In this document: in pieces, positions 1-9,516 of the stretch
Numbering within the stretch: position 1 is the stretch's first letter
Layout: each line of letters begins with the position of its first letter
Source: Stenotrophomonas sp. ASS1
GTDB lineage: Bacteria > Pseudomonadota > Gammaproteobacteria > Xanthomonadales > Xanthomonadaceae
DNA: 64,000 bases
Assembly: GCF_004346925.1 (NCBI RefSeq)
Contig: NZ_CP031167.1
Location: 3,368,001-3,432,000 of the forward strand
Direction of reading: 5' to 3'
Notes under the pieces: model-generated
The model's input: the letters and a program-made list of their open reading frames with translations, nothing else
Databases searched by the model: none
What the model was told of the DNA's origin: nothing
Made by a program: the position numbers and the translations under genes

Positions 1-80
1 ATGCCTCGGGCGAGTTGGGCAGGAGGCCCAACCCCGGTCTTGCCGTGTGCGCAGGACAGCGCACACGAGCAAGCGGCGAC

Positions 81-177
81 CGAGCTTACATGGGTGAGGG
101 CGCTTTGCTTGCGAAGCACCGCTTCGCAAGCGCCCGAACGCACAGCCGCCAGCGGCTGGGCCGGGCCCCGGAGGGGG
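81..177 (+). repeat. Dispersed intergenic repeat, copy A
   Basis: The stretch 89-164 matches 21891-21966 with only two differences over 76 bases, and the match continues weakly on both sides. Inside it is a perfect 11-bp inverted repeat (107-117 with 121-131, loop of 3). A second dyad, GTGTGCG/CGCACAC, lies just before it. Positions 1-286 hold no convincing gene; short ORFs there are repeat DNA read as protein. The element is probably a Stenotrophomonas intergenic repeat; its family name is not known to me. Confidence 0.8.
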
Positions 178-258
178 ACTTGCAGCGTCCCCCGCAACCG
201 GACCCACCCCGCCATCCCACGGATTGCACGCTTTTGACGTTGACGTTGCTTCTGCAGG

Positions 259-279
259 TGCAGGGCTGCAAGCCCTGCA
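259..279. repeat. Hairpin downstream of first sensor kinase
   Basis: A perfect 9-bp stem, TGCAGGGCT and AGCCCTGCA, with a GCA loop, 8 bases beyond the stop codon of the minus-strand kinase gene. No U-tract follows on the minus strand, so it is more likely a REP-type palindrome than a classical terminator. It could still mark the 3' end of that transcript. Confidence 0.55.
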
Positions 280-286
280 ATAATCC

Positions 287-3200
287 CTACCTTCCCATCA
301 CCCGGGCGATCGCTTCCACCAGCAGTTCCCCGGTCACCGGCTTGCGCAGGAAGCCACCGATGCCGGCCGCCTCCACCTGCTGCTGCAGGTCCGGGTCGGT
401 ACGTGCGGTCACCGCCAGCAGTGGCAGCATGTAGCCCTGGTTGCGCAGATGCTGGGCCAGCTCGAAGCCGCTCAGGCCCGGCAGGTCGAGATCCAGCAGG
501 CCGACGTCGAAATCACCGGCACTGATCTCACGCAGTGCCGCCAGCGCATGGCCCGCATGTACCACCTCGTGCCCGCGCGCACTCAGCAGCCCGCGCACCA
601 CATCGGCCACAGTCGCGTCGTCCTCCACCAGCAGTACCCGCAATGGCGGCATGTTGGCCGCGTCCTCGCGGTGCGTTTCACCATCTGCTTCGGCATCGGC
701 ATCGACCACCATCGGCAACGGCAACGTCACGCCGAAGCAGGTGCCGCGACCGAGCTGGCTCTCCACCTGGATCCGCCCCTGCATCGCATGCGCCAGTTCG
801 CGGCAGATCGCCAGGCCCAGGCCACTGCCGCCGTACTGCGCCGCGGTACGTGCACCATCGGCCTGCTCGAAGCGGCGGAACAGGCGTTGCTGTTGCTCCT
901 GGCTGATGCCGGGGCCGGTGTCGCGCACTTCGAAATGCAGCGATCGCAGCTCGGCGTCGCTGCGCGCGTGCAGGGTGATGGTGCCGCGGCTGGTGAACTT
1001 GACCGCATTCGAAAGCAGGTTCAGCAGGATCTGCCGTACCCGCATCGAGTCGCCGGTGGCCTGCAGGCCGGGCGGCAACTGGTTGTCGAGGGTGAAGCGC
1101 AGGCCCTTCTGTGCAGCCAACGGGCCCATCAGCGCCGCCAGGTCCTGCAGCAGGCAGCTCAGCGCGAACGGCTTGGACTGCAACTCCAGACGGCCCGATT
1201 CGATCCGCGCCAGGTCCAGCGCATCGTTGACCAGATGCAGCAGGTGCTCGCCGGCGTGGCGGATTGATTGTGTATAGCCGCGCTGCTGCGGATCCAGCGG
1301 TGAGGACAGCAGCAGCTCGCTCATGCCGAGCACACCGGTCATCGGCGTGCGGATCTCATGACCAAGGTTGGCCAGGAAGCGGGTCTTGGCCGCCGACGCC
1401 TGCTCGGCCAGCTCCTGCTTGTGCAGCGCCAGCTGATAGGCGTGGCGACGCTGCAGGCGCCGACGGTACAGCCAGGCGAACCAGCTGGTCAGCAGCAGCG
1501 CGAACGAGGCCAGCACCAGCAGGCCAGACAGGCTGCGCCACCACGGTGGCTGCACGCGGAATTCCAGGCTCTGCACCCGTGACCAGACATGGTCGGCCGA
1601 CCGCGCCTGCACTTCCAGCCGATAGCTGCCCGGTGCCAGCCGCGAGAACAGGCGCTCACCGGCCGGTCCCACTTCCACCCAGTCCGGGTCATAGCCGGCC
1701 AACCGGTAACGATAGGTATTGGACGCCGAATCGGCGAACGACAACAGGCGCGCGACGATGCGCAGATCGCGGTCGCCATCGGCGATCTGCAACGGCGTGT
1801 CGTGGGTGAGGTCCAGCACCTGCTCGTTGCGGCGCACCTCCACCCGCTCGATCACCAGCGGCGCACGCCGCATCGAGGGCCGCACCTGCTCCGGGTCGAA
1901 CACCACCACACCGGACGGCGTACCCGCCACCAGATGGCCGTCTCCCGACATCACCAGCGTGTGCTCGCGGAATTCCTGGCTCGGCAGGCCGTCATGCACG
2001 CCATACAGGCGCACGCTCTGGCCATCGGCGCCGATGCGCACCAGGCCACGCGCGCTGGTTGCCCACGCCACCCCCTGTACATCGACCACCAGCCCCGAAG
2101 CGGAGATCGCCGGGTAGCCCTGCTCGGCACCGATCACGGCCTGCCGCTCCAGCCGGCCCTGGCTCCAGCGGTAGCGCGACAGGCGGCCATCCTCGGACAG
2201 CCAGACCTGGCCATCGCTGCCCACGTGCAGTGCATGGATCGCGGTCGCCGGTGCGCCCGGCACCGGCTGGAAGCGCTCGCTTTCCGGCAGCCACTGCAGC
2301 AGGCCTCGGCTGCTGGCCAGCCAGATATGGTCCTGCGGCCCGCATTCCACATCGAGATTGAGCTGGCCCTGCTGCAATCCGCGCTGGCCATTGTCCAGCT
2401 GGCGCCGCAGGCGCCCATCCAGATCGCGCTGCTGAAGACCCGACGGCAGCATCAGCCAGAGGCTGTCACCATCACAGGTCATCATCGATTCGATGACCCC
2501 TTCCATGGTCGCGTCGGCGCCGGCATCCCGGCCCCAGCGGCGCAGATCTCGCCGCTTCGGGTCGTAGCGCAGCAGCGCGTCGTTGGAGCCGATCCAGACC
2601 TGGCCGCGGCGATCCTCGCGCACCGAGGTCAGCCAGTGCATGCCGTTGACCCAGGTGCGGTGCTGTTCGATGCGGCCGGTCTTCGGATCGAAGCGGTCCA
2701 GCGCGCCGTGGCTGCCGACCGTCCAGATGCCGCCGTTGCTGGACGGGCTGGTACCCAGCACGAAGGCATTGCGCAGCGAGCGGGGGTCGTCCTCCAGCCG
2801 CGACAGCACCGAGAACTGCCACCAGCGCGGCAGCAGGTGCCACAGGCCGGCGTTGGTGCTGGCCAGCCAGATGCCCCCCTCGCGATCCTCGTAGGCGCCG
2901 GTCCAGTTCGGGCGTACCGGGCCACGCGCCACCGCGCTGTACAGCGGCACGGCCTGGTACTGGCCATCGACCGCGCGGCCAAGGCCGGTGCGGGTGTCCA
3001 GCCAGTGCCCGCCCTGCTCGTCGCGCAGCATCATGCCCAGCACCTGTTCGCCTTCGGGCAGCTTCCAGGACGGTGCCTCGAAACGACCATCGGGACGACG
3101 CACGATGGCACCGGCCATCGTGCTGATCCAGAGGCTGCCATCGGGCTCGGCCGTCAGGCCATTGATCAGCAGGCTGGGAACGATGCCGGCACCAACCCGT

Positions 3201-3814
3201 TCAAAGTCCGTGCCGGTCCAGCGCGCGACACCATGCTTGGTGCCGATCCACAGGCTGCCATCGGCCAGGGTTGCCAGATAAGGCACCGATGCGGCCGGCA
3301 GGCTGCGTGGGTTGTTCGCTTCGGGCAGGAAGCGCTGCAGCCGGTCCTGGTTGTCCAGGCGGTACAGACCACCTTCGTGGGTGCCGAACCAGACCGAACC
3401 ATCCGGCGTGGTGGCCAGGCTCCAGACCGTGTTGGTGCCCATCAACGGCTGGCTGCTGCGGTCGTAGAAATGCAGCTGGCGGCGATCGGCCGACATCCGT
3501 ACCAGGCCCGCGTTCTCGGTGCCGATCCAGAGTTGGTTGCGGGCATCGACCAGCACCGTCCAGATGCGGTTGTCGCGCAGGCCGTCTTCCGAACGCCAGA
3601 TCCGGTAGTTGCGCCCATCGTAGCGGGCCAGACCGTCGTTGGTGGCGATCCAGAGGTAACCGTAACGATCCTCGGCCATGCGGTTCACGGTATTGGACGG
3701 CAAGCCGTCGAACACCGTCACCTGGCGCGGGCTCGGTGGCACCGGCTGCGCCGCAGCGGGCGACAGGCAGCACAGGAGGACCAGCAGCAGCATCGCCGCC
3801 CGCAGATACACCAC
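287..3814 (-). CDS. Hybrid sensor histidine kinase with periplasmic propeller (paralog 1)
   Basis: A membrane hybrid sensor kinase of about 1175 residues. In order: a signal/anchor (about 1-22), a long two-component-regulator propeller with repeated W-I-A/G-T blocks (about 30-690), a Y_Y_Y domain (YRYRLAGYDPDW), a membrane segment (about 764-783), HisKA with the phospho-histidine in LGHEIRTP (H819), HATPase, and a C-terminal receiver with D1108 in LLDLDLP. There is no DNA-binding output domain, so it must pass phosphate to another protein. The ORF can be opened at GTG 3829, but those first codons read GTG-AGG-AGG, a perfect Shine-Dalgarno. I therefore start at GTG 3814 (GTG 3811 also possible). 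The next gene upstream is a close paralog 96 bases away, suggesting tandem duplication and possibly one transcript. The ligand is unknown. Confidence 0.9.
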   Translation of the reverse strand: MVYLRAAMLLLVLLCCLSPAAAQPVPPSPRQVTVFDGLPSNTVNRMAEDRYGYLWIATNDGLARYDGRNYRIWRSEDGLRDNRIWTVLVDARNQLWIGTENAGLVRMSADRRQLHFYDRSSQPLMGTNTVWSLATTPDGSVWFGTHEGGLYRLDNQDRLQRFLPEANNPRSLPAASVPYLATLADGSLWIGTKHGVARWTGTDFERVGAGIVPSLLINGLTAEPDGSLWISTMAGAIVRRPDGRFEAPSWKLPEGEQVLGMMLRDEQGGHWLDTRTGLGRAVDGQYQAVPLYSAVARGPVRPNWTGAYEDREGGIWLASTNAGLWHLLPRWWQFSVLSRLEDDPRSLRNAFVLGTSPSSNGGIWTVGSHGALDRFDPKTGRIEQHRTWVNGMHWLTSVREDRRGQVWIGSNDALLRYDPKRRDLRRWGRDAGADATMEGVIESMMTCDGDSLWLMLPSGLQQRDLDGRLRRQLDNGQRGLQQGQLNLDVECGPQDHIWLASSRGLLQWLPESERFQPVPGAPATAIHALHVGSDGQVWLSEDGRLSRYRWSQGRLERQAVIGAEQGYPAISASGLVVDVQGVAWATSARGLVRIGADGQSVRLYGVHDGLPSQEFREHTLVMSGDGHLVAGTPSGVVVFDPEQVRPSMRRAPLVIERVEVRRNEQVLDLTHDTPLQIADGDRDLRIVARLLSFADSASNTYRYRLAGYDPDWVEVGPAGERLFSRLAPGSYRLEVQARSADHVWSRVQSLEFRVQPPWWRSLSGLLVLASFALLLTSWFAWLYRRRLQRRHAYQLALHKQELAEQASAAKTRFLANLGHEIRTPMTGVLGMSELLLSSPLDPQQRGYTQSIRHAGEHLLHLVNDALDLARIESGRLELQSKPFALSCLLQDLAALMGPLAAQKGLRFTLDNQLPPGLQATGDSMRVRQILLNLLSNAVKFTSRGTITLHARSDAELRSLHFEVRDTGPGISQEQQQRLFRRFEQADGARTAAQYGGSGLGLAICRELAHAMQGRIQVESQLGRGTCFGVTLPLPMVVDADAEADGETHREDAANMPPLRVLLVEDDATVADVVRGLLSARGHEVVHAGHALAALREISAGDFDVGLLDLDLPGLSGFELAQHLRNQGYMLPLLAVTARTDPDLQQQVEAAGIGGFLRKPVTGELLVEAIARVMGR

Positions 3815-3820
3815 CGATTG

Positions 3821-3826
3821 CCTCCT
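3821..3826 (-). promoter_or_regulatory. Ribosome binding site AGGAGG that decides the kinase start
   Basis: On the minus strand AGGAGG lies 6 bases upstream of GTG 3814 and 9 bases upstream of GTG 3811. The longest ORF begins at GTG 3829 and would translate this motif as two arginines, so the longer start is unlikely. Confidence 0.7.
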
Positions 3827-3910
3827 CACGCTGCTTCTGATGATTCCCGCACTACGGGCGTCGGCATGGTAAACCGAAAGTCGCGCCGTTCACGCCCGGC
3901 ACTGGCGCAT

Positions 3911-6900
3911 TCAAAGGGCGGTTTGTCGTTTTGCGCGCGCCTGGGCAATGGCAGTCACCAGCATGTCACCGGTCACCGGCTTGCGCAGGAAGCCATCGAA
4001 CCCGGCCGCCAGGACCTGGGTCTCGGCGTAGGCATCGGAGCGCGCGGTGACCGCCACCAGGGGGAGTTCATAGCCCATGGTGCGCAGCTGGCGAGCGATG
4101 GCGGTGCCGTCCAGCGCGGGCAGATCGAGATCGAGCAGGCCCACGTCAAAACCATCGGTGGCAATCTCCGAAAGCGCGCCCAGGCCATGCAGCACGTGCA
4201 CCACGTCGTGGCCACGGCCACGCAGCAGGCCGGCGATGACCTCGGCCACGGTCGCGTCATCTTCCACCAGCAGGATGCGCAGCGGCGGCAGCACCGGCAG
4301 CACCGGCGACTCGCCCGGCGCATTGGCGGCCTGCCGGATCCAGGGCAGCGGCAACCACACCCGGAATCGCGCGCCCTTGCCCGGCTGGCTGTCCACTTCG
4401 ATGCGTCCGTTCATGGCCACGGCCAGCTCCTGGCAGATCGCCAGGCCCAACCCGCTGCCGCCATAGCGCGACGCAGTGCGCGGGCCGTCCGCCTGTTCGA
4501 AGCGATGGAACAGCCGGTCCTGCTGCTCGGCGTTGATGCCCGGGCCGGTGTCATGCACTTCGAAGCAGAGTCCGCCACCGTTCTCTTCCAGGCGCACGGC
4601 CAGGCCGACGTGCCCGCGCTCGGTGAACTTGATTGCATTGCCCAGCAGGTTGAGCAGGATCTGCCGCACGCGCATCTCGTCGCCGCTGACGCTGATCGGC
4701 CCCAGCGGATCGCCCCCACGCTGGAACCCCAGGTTGCGCTGCTTCGCCATCGGCTCCATCAACGCCTGCACCTGGTCGAGCAGGCCAGCCAGATCGAACG
4801 GGCGCAGGTCGAGCTCCAGCCGGCCGGCCTCGATGCGGGCCAGATCCAGTGCGTCATTGACCAGCCGCAGCAGGTGGCTGCCAGCCTGCTGGATCGAGCC
4901 TGCATAGCTGCGCTGCACCGCATCCAGCGGGGTGGCCAGCAGCAACTCGCTCATGCCGAGCACACCGGTCATCGGCGTGCGCACCTCATGGCCCAGCGTG
5001 GCCAGGAACCGGCTCTTGGCCTGGGAGGCCTGCTCTGCCAGTTGCTGCTTGTGCACGGTCAACTGCCATTGCTGGCGGCGGCGCAGGCGCGCACGGATCG
5101 ACCACACCAGGATAAGCAGCAGCAGCGAGCCGATCAGCAGGTAGCCGAAGATCGCCATGCCGCTGCGCCACCAGGGTGGCAGCACCTTCACCTGCAACCG
5201 CTGTGAAGGCGTCCACGTGCCACTGGCCGTTGCCGCCTGGACTTCAATGACGTAGCTGCCGGTCGGCAGCCGCGACAGCGTGCGCTGGCCGTCACCGCCC
5301 TGCTCCACCCAGTTCTGGTCGTAGCCCTGCACCCGGAAGCGGTAACGGTTGCCCTGCGGATTGGCATAGGAAAGCAGTCGCGCATCGATCTGCAGATCAC
5401 GATCATCCGGCCCCAGCAACAGCGTGCCGGTGGTCGGCAGCGGTTGCCAGCCACGGGCATCATCACGCCGCACGCGGACCTCGGCGATCACCAGCGACGA
5501 CGGCGGCAGCACCGCATCGGCAGCATTCACATCGAACACGACCAGGCCGGTCTGGGCCACCGCGAGCACGCGACCATCGGCATTCACCGCCGGCGGCCTG
5601 CTGGTGAACTCGGCGTCGGGCAGGCCATCGCGTTCGTTGAACTGCTGCAGGCGGCGCGTCTTCGGGTCCCACCGCAGCAGGCCACGTGGCGTGGTCGCCC
5701 ACAGGCGGCCGTCTTCGGCCAGCGCCAGTCCTCCCATGCTGACCGAGGGCACGCCAGCACTGCCATCGATGCGCTGGATCAGGCGGAGGCTCATGCCATC
5801 CCATTGGTAGCGTTCCAGCGCGCCCTGCCGGGCCAGCCACAGCTGCTGTGGATCCACCCACACCAGATCGTAGATCAGCCCGCGCGAAACGCCCGGCACC
5901 GCTTCGAAGCGCCCGGCCTGTTCACGCCAGATCCCCATGTCGCCCATCACCCAGGCCTTGCCCTGTGCATCAAAGCGGATCTGCTCAACCGGTGAATCGG
6001 CGGTCTTGCGGAGATCCTCCAGCGGGTAACTACGCAGCACGCGGCCATCGGCGCTGCGCTGCTGCAGGCCCAGGTTCATCACCGACAGCCAGACCGTGCC
6101 ATCGGGGGCCTGCCGCATCAGATCGATACGCTGGCGCAGATCGGCTCCCCCATCGATATGCCAATCGTGCAGCGCGCGGGTGGCCGGGTCGTACACGCTG
6201 ATGCGGCCGGCACGCCCCAGCCACAGGCGCCCGTCCGGCCGCGGCAGCACCGACCACACCGCCCCGCTGCCGATCTCGCGATCGCTGGCCAACAACTTCA
6301 GTACTCCCTGCGCGTCCAGCTGGTACACGCCATGCGCTGAGCCGACGTAGTAATTCCGGCCATCACTGGCTGCACTCAGCAGGTACTGGCTGTCCAGCGG
6401 CTTGCCGTCAAGCTGGTTCCAGATCGAAAACCGGCGCCAGTCCGGCGGCAGGTAGGCCAGGCCCTGGGTCAGCAGCGCCACCCACAATCCGCCCTCATGG
6501 TCCTGCATCAGATCAAGCACACCGCTCTGGGCAGTGAGGAAGCCACTGCCGCGGTCGCCGTCGAGCCGCCGCAGCGTGCTGGCATCTCCACGCAACAGGC
6601 CATCGGAGGTGCCCGCCCAGTAACCGCCCTGGCGATCGGCCAGCACCAGTGCCGAACGCAGGCGCGCACTGTCGGCCCAGCGCGGACGGCTGACCCGGTC
6701 CTGCGCGTCGATACGGTAGAGGCCGTCATTCTGGCTGCCGGCCCAGATCGAGCCATCGGGGTCGCGGCTCAGGCGCAAAACACTCAGCGCCCCCAGTTCG
6801 CGCGGCGCGACAGCCTCGAATCCAGTCCCGTTCCAGCGCGCAATGCCCGCCTCGGTGCCGATCCACAGTCGCCCCTGCGCGTCGACAAGGCTGCTGTAGA

Positions 6901-7456
6901 TGGTATTGCTGGGCAACCCGCCAGGACGGGCCGGATCATGCTCGAAGAAGCGCAGGCTGCCGTCTTCACCGAAACGGCAGACGCCATGGCCACTGGTGCC
7001 GATCCACAGTGCATCCTCGGCGTAGGCCAGCGTCCAGAACTGGCTCATGCAGGGGCCGTTGACCGCATCAAAGGTCTTGAAGCGTTCGCGGTCGGCATCC
7101 AGGCGGGCCACGCCCTTGCCATTGATGCCGACCCAGACGCGGTCCAGGGGATCGACCAGCAGGGTCTCGATCTCGTTGCCGGGCAGCGAGCCCGGCTGCT
7201 CCGGATCATGTTCCCAGACCCGCAGGTTGCCGCCGTCATAGCGCACCAGGCCACCATCGGTGGCCGCCCAGATATGGCCCTGGCGGTCCTCGGCCAGCGC
7301 CAGCACCATGCGCGAGGGCATGCCTTCAGCTGCACCGAAACGGCGCAGGCGCGGTGTTTCCGCCATGTCGAGGGCCGTGGCCGCCGTGGCGAACGCCATC
7401 AGCAGCAGCCCCATTCCCGCGATGCCTCGGCACCACAGGCGCCAACCGCTCGTCAT
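3911..7456 (-). CDS. Hybrid sensor histidine kinase with periplasmic propeller (paralog 2)
   Basis: A 1181-residue paralog of the downstream kinase with the same layout. It has an N-terminal signal/anchor (about 8-28), propeller repeats to about 690, a Y_Y_Y domain ([12 protein letters not shown]), a membrane segment near 765-790, HisKA with H823 in LGHEVRTP, HATPase with the [10 protein letters not shown] box, and a receiver with D1109 in LLDLDLP. It lacks any HTH or AraC output. The ATG is preceded by an AGGGGG-type ribosome site. The gap to the next kinase is 96 bases. It is divergent from the yceI operon across a 165-bp region with a large inverted repeat. Both proteins probably sense an extracytoplasmic signal, perhaps a carbohydrate by analogy with propeller kinases of other bacteria; that is inference. 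Confidence 0.92.
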   Translation of the reverse strand: MTSGWRLWCRGIAGMGLLLMAFATAATALDMAETPRLRRFGAAEGMPSRMVLALAEDRQGHIWAATDGGLVRYDGGNLRVWEHDPEQPGSLPGNEIETLLVDPLDRVWVGINGKGVARLDADRERFKTFDAVNGPCMSQFWTLAYAEDALWIGTSGHGVCRFGEDGSLRFFEHDPARPGGLPSNTIYSSLVDAQGRLWIGTEAGIARWNGTGFEAVAPRELGALSVLRLSRDPDGSIWAGSQNDGLYRIDAQDRVSRPRWADSARLRSALVLADRQGGYWAGTSDGLLRGDASTLRRLDGDRGSGFLTAQSGVLDLMQDHEGGLWVALLTQGLAYLPPDWRRFSIWNQLDGKPLDSQYLLSAASDGRNYYVGSAHGVYQLDAQGVLKLLASDREIGSGAVWSVLPRPDGRLWLGRAGRISVYDPATRALHDWHIDGGADLRQRIDLMRQAPDGTVWLSVMNLGLQQRSADGRVLRSYPLEDLRKTADSPVEQIRFDAQGKAWVMGDMGIWREQAGRFEAVPGVSRGLIYDLVWVDPQQLWLARQGALERYQWDGMSLRLIQRIDGSAGVPSVSMGGLALAEDGRLWATTPRGLLRWDPKTRRLQQFNERDGLPDAEFTSRPPAVNADGRVLAVAQTGLVVFDVNAADAVLPPSSLVIAEVRVRRDDARGWQPLPTTGTLLLGPDDRDLQIDARLLSYANPQGNRYRFRVQGYDQNWVEQGGDGQRTLSRLPTGSYVIEVQAATASGTWTPSQRLQVKVLPPWWRSGMAIFGYLLIGSLLLLILVWSIRARLRRRQQWQLTVHKQQLAEQASQAKSRFLATLGHEVRTPMTGVLGMSELLLATPLDAVQRSYAGSIQQAGSHLLRLVNDALDLARIEAGRLELDLRPFDLAGLLDQVQALMEPMAKQRNLGFQRGGDPLGPISVSGDEMRVRQILLNLLGNAIKFTERGHVGLAVRLEENGGGLCFEVHDTGPGINAEQQDRLFHRFEQADGPRTASRYGGSGLGLAICQELAVAMNGRIEVDSQPGKGARFRVWLPLPWIRQAANAPGESPVLPVLPPLRILLVEDDATVAEVIAGLLRGRGHDVVHVLHGLGALSEIATDGFDVGLLDLDLPALDGTAIARQLRTMGYELPLVAVTARSDAYAETQVLAAGFDGFLRKPVTGDMLVTAIAQARAKRQTAL

Positions 7457-7500
7457 CCTGAACCCCCTGTCCTGTCCCGATTGTCACACAGGGCCGGGTT

Positions 7501-7557
7501 CATGGCTGCAACAGGCTGCTTCCACCGGTGGACCCACCACGAACTGTTGCAGCCATG
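7501..7557. promoter_or_regulatory. Large inverted repeat in the kinase/yceI divergent promoter region
   Basis: CATGGCTGCAACAG at 7501-7514 is the exact reverse complement of 7544-7557. The 29-bp spacer contains the palindrome CCACCGGTGG (7522-7531). The element sits between two divergent transcription units, where a regulator would bind. It could also be a cruciform or an RNA hairpin in the yceI leader. No known regulator motif is recognised. Confidence 0.5.
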
Positions 7558-7621
7558 CACGCAACGTTGGCAGGGGGCTGTGCGTATGATCGCAACGTCC
7601 CCCTTCCGGAGCCCGCCATCG

Positions 7622-8254
7622 ATGCGTCCCTGCCTGGCCCTGCTGCCGATGCTGCTCGCCACCGCCCCCGCTTGGGCGGATGCAGATACCTATCGCCTCG
7701 ATCCGGTGCATACGCGTGTGCTGTTCACCATCGACCACGCGGGTTACTCGCAGGCGATGGGGACGGTCTCCGGCAGTGAGGGCCGCCTGCAGTTCGATCC
7801 CGACAACTGGCGCGAGGCCACACTGGATGTCGAGGTCCCCGTGTCGCGATTGGACCTAGGTGATGCCAAATGGAACCAGGCCACGCTGGCCCGCAGCCTT
7901 CTGGATGGCGAGCGTTTCCCGAAGGCACATTTCGTCTCCAGCCGGGTCGAACCGATCGATGCCAAGCGTGCGCACGTGATCGGTACCCTGACCCTGCGCG
8001 GCGTCAGCCAGGAAGTCACCCTGGACGTGACCCTCAACGCCATCAAGCGCTACCCCCTTCCCCCGTTCCGACGCACCGCCGGTTTTTCCGCCAGCACCAC
8101 GCTGAGCCGGCGCGCGTTCGGCATCACCGCCTGGCCGGGCGTCATCGGTGATGCAGTACAGCTGAGGATCGAGGCTGAAGCCACCCTCGACCGCAGCGAC
8201 GCCCCGGGAACTCCCGCTCCCGTTCCGCACTCCGACCCCAAGACGGCCCGCTAG
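7622..8254 (+). CDS. YceI-family periplasmic lipid/isoprenoid-binding protein
   Basis: 210 residues with a clear Sec signal peptide (LALLPMLLATAPAWA, cleaved near residue 19). It is followed by a YceI domain starting DADTYRLDPVHTRVLFTIDH and containing LTLRGVSQEVTLDV. YceI proteins are beta-barrels that bind polyprenyl or quinone-like lipids in the periplasm. The reading frame is open far upstream over the antisense of the kinase gene; I chose ATG 7622 because a CGGAG ribosome site precedes it and the signal peptide starts there (ATG 7586 is possible). It is the first gene of a three-gene unit with cytochrome b561, 10 bases downstream, and a second YceI protein. Confidence 0.88.
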   Translation: MRPCLALLPMLLATAPAWADADTYRLDPVHTRVLFTIDHAGYSQAMGTVSGSEGRLQFDPDNWREATLDVEVPVSRLDLGDAKWNQATLARSLLDGERFPKAHFVSSRVEPIDAKRAHVIGTLTLRGVSQEVTLDVTLNAIKRYPLPPFRRTAGFSASTTLSRRAFGITAWPGVIGDAVQLRIEAEATLDRSDAPGTPAPVPHSDPKTAR

Positions 8255-8264
8255 AGGACCTTTC

Positions 8265-8837
8265 ATGACCGCCAAGAACACCCCCGCCGCCTGGGGGAGT
8301 GTCAGCCAGATCCTGCATTGGTTGATCGCACTGCTGATCCTCGCCCTGGGCGTGGTCGGCCTGACCATGGGCGAACTGCCCAAGACGCCCAAGTACTTCT
8401 GGGTCTACACCGCACACAAGTCGATCGGCATCACCGTACTGGCGCTGGTGCTGTTCCGCCTCGGCTGGCGCCTGTACGCCGGCGCCCCCAAGCCGGTGCC
8501 GGGCGTGCCCAGCTGGCAGGAGCGCATCGCAAGCGCCACCCACGTGCTGTTGTATGTGCTGATGTTCGCCATCCCGCTGTCGGGCTGGCTGTACGACTCG
8601 GCCAGTGGCCTGCGCCCGTTCCGCTGGTTCGGCCTGGTTGATGTGCCCAAGCTGAGTGGCCCGGATCCGCAGGTCGTCGCGGTGTCCCACGCCATCCACG
8701 AATACGGCTTCTGGCTGTTGATCGCGGTGGTGCTGGCCCATGCCGGCGCTGCCTTCTACCACCACCTGTTCCAGCGCGATGCAACGCTGTCCCGCATGTT
8801 GCCGCGCGGCTGGCTCGCCTCCCCTCAGAAGGACTGA
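8265..8837 (+). CDS. Cytochrome b561 family protein
   Basis: 190 residues with four membrane segments and the histidines typical of bacterial cytochrome b561: ILHWLIALL near the N-terminus, YTAHKSIG, ATHVLLY, and AIHEYGFW with LAHAGAAFYHH at the end. Such proteins carry two b-hemes and move electrons between quinols and periplasmic acceptors, including superoxide in some cases. The gene lies between two yceI genes with gaps of 10 and 3 bases, so the three are almost certainly co-transcribed and translationally linked. This pairing suggests that the YceI proteins bind quinone or another isoprenoid used by the cytochrome; that link is inference. Confidence 0.92.
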   Translation: MTAKNTPAAWGSVSQILHWLIALLILALGVVGLTMGELPKTPKYFWVYTAHKSIGITVLALVLFRLGWRLYAGAPKPVPGVPSWQERIASATHVLLYVLMFAIPLSGWLYDSASGLRPFRWFGLVDVPKLSGPDPQVVAVSHAIHEYGFWLLIAVVLAHAGAAFYHHLFQRDATLSRMLPRGWLASPQKD

Positions 8838-8840
8838 CCG

Positions 8841-9413
8841 ATGAACCTGAAACTGACCACTCCGGCCGCCGTGGCCGCCGCCCTGGCCGGCATGCTGGCC
8901 ACCGCCCCGGCGCTCGCTGCGGACTACGCGCAGGCCCCCGGCGCCGGCTCGATCCTGGTGTTCGCCACCAAGTACGACGGCGAAGTGTTCACCGGCAGCT
9001 TCCCGGGCTTTGCCACCAAGCTCAGCTTCGACCCGGCCAACCCGGCCGCCGGTTCGCTGGACGTGGTGATTCCGCTGGCCGGTGCCAAGAGCGGCAACAG
9101 CGACCGCGACTCGACCCTGCAGACCGCCGACTTCTTCAACGTCGGCAAGTTCGCCACTGCGCGTTACACCGCCAAGGGCTTCCGTGCGGTGGGCAACGAC
9201 CAGTTCGCCGCCGACGGCACGCTGGAGCTGCGCGGCGTCAGCAAGCCGGTCACCCTCACCTTCACCTGGAAGCCGGGCACCCAGCCGGTGTTGACCGGCA
9301 AGGCCACCGTCAAGCGCCTGGACTTCGGCGTCGGCAGCGGTGACTGGGCCGACACCAAGACCATCCCGGACGAAACCGCGATCAGCACGATCGTGAAGTT
9401 CGACGCGAAATGA
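8841..9413 (+). CDS. YceI-family periplasmic protein (second copy)
   Basis: 190 residues. The signal peptide ends in APALAADYAQ (cleavage near residue 27), followed by a YceI beta-barrel with the family features VFATKYDGEVFTGSF, SDRDSTLQTADFFNVGKF and LELRGVSKPVTLTFTW. It differs clearly from the first YceI protein of the operon, so this is an old duplication or two recruited family members. It starts 3 bases after the cytochrome b561 stop codon, which suggests translational coupling. A strong hairpin follows the stop. Confidence 0.92.
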   Translation: MNLKLTTPAAVAAALAGMLATAPALAADYAQAPGAGSILVFATKYDGEVFTGSFPGFATKLSFDPANPAAGSLDVVIPLAGAKSGNSDRDSTLQTADFFNVGKFATARYTAKGFRAVGNDQFAADGTLELRGVSKPVTLTFTWKPGTQPVLTGKATVKRLDFGVGSGDWADTKTIPDETAISTIVKFDAK

Positions 9414-9419
9414 TCAACG

Positions 9420-9440
9420 GGCCGGGGCACCGCCCCGGCC
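9420..9440 (+). terminator. Hairpin after the yceI operon
   Basis: A 9-bp GC stem, GGCCGGGGC / GCCCCGGCC, with an ACC loop, 6 bases after the yceI stop codon. No run of U follows, so termination may be weak or Rho-assisted. Confidence 0.45.
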
Positions 9441-9450
9441 ATCATCTCCG

Positions 9451-9516
9451 GTGGTGCCGGCCGCTGGCCGGCAACCTCACCGATGCGGGCAGGTGCCGGC
9501 CAGCGGCCGGCACTAC
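9451..9516. repeat. Inverted pair of GTAG-type REP elements
   Basis: Two copies of TGCCGGCCGCTGGCCGGCA in opposite orientation, 9454-9473 and 9493-9512, the right one headed by GTAG on the minus strand. A nearly identical pair lies at 49916-49980. This is the SMAG/REP family described in Stenotrophomonas. The TAG of the right-hand GTAG head is the stop codon of the minus-strand glutaredoxin-like gene. Confidence 0.85.

Noticed and set aside
1589..5206. A 1205-residue open frame on the plus strand
   Set aside because: It is antisense to the two sensor kinases. Long antisense frames are expected in high-GC genes; its composition (R, Q, H, A rich, no domains, no start signal) is that of a shadow.
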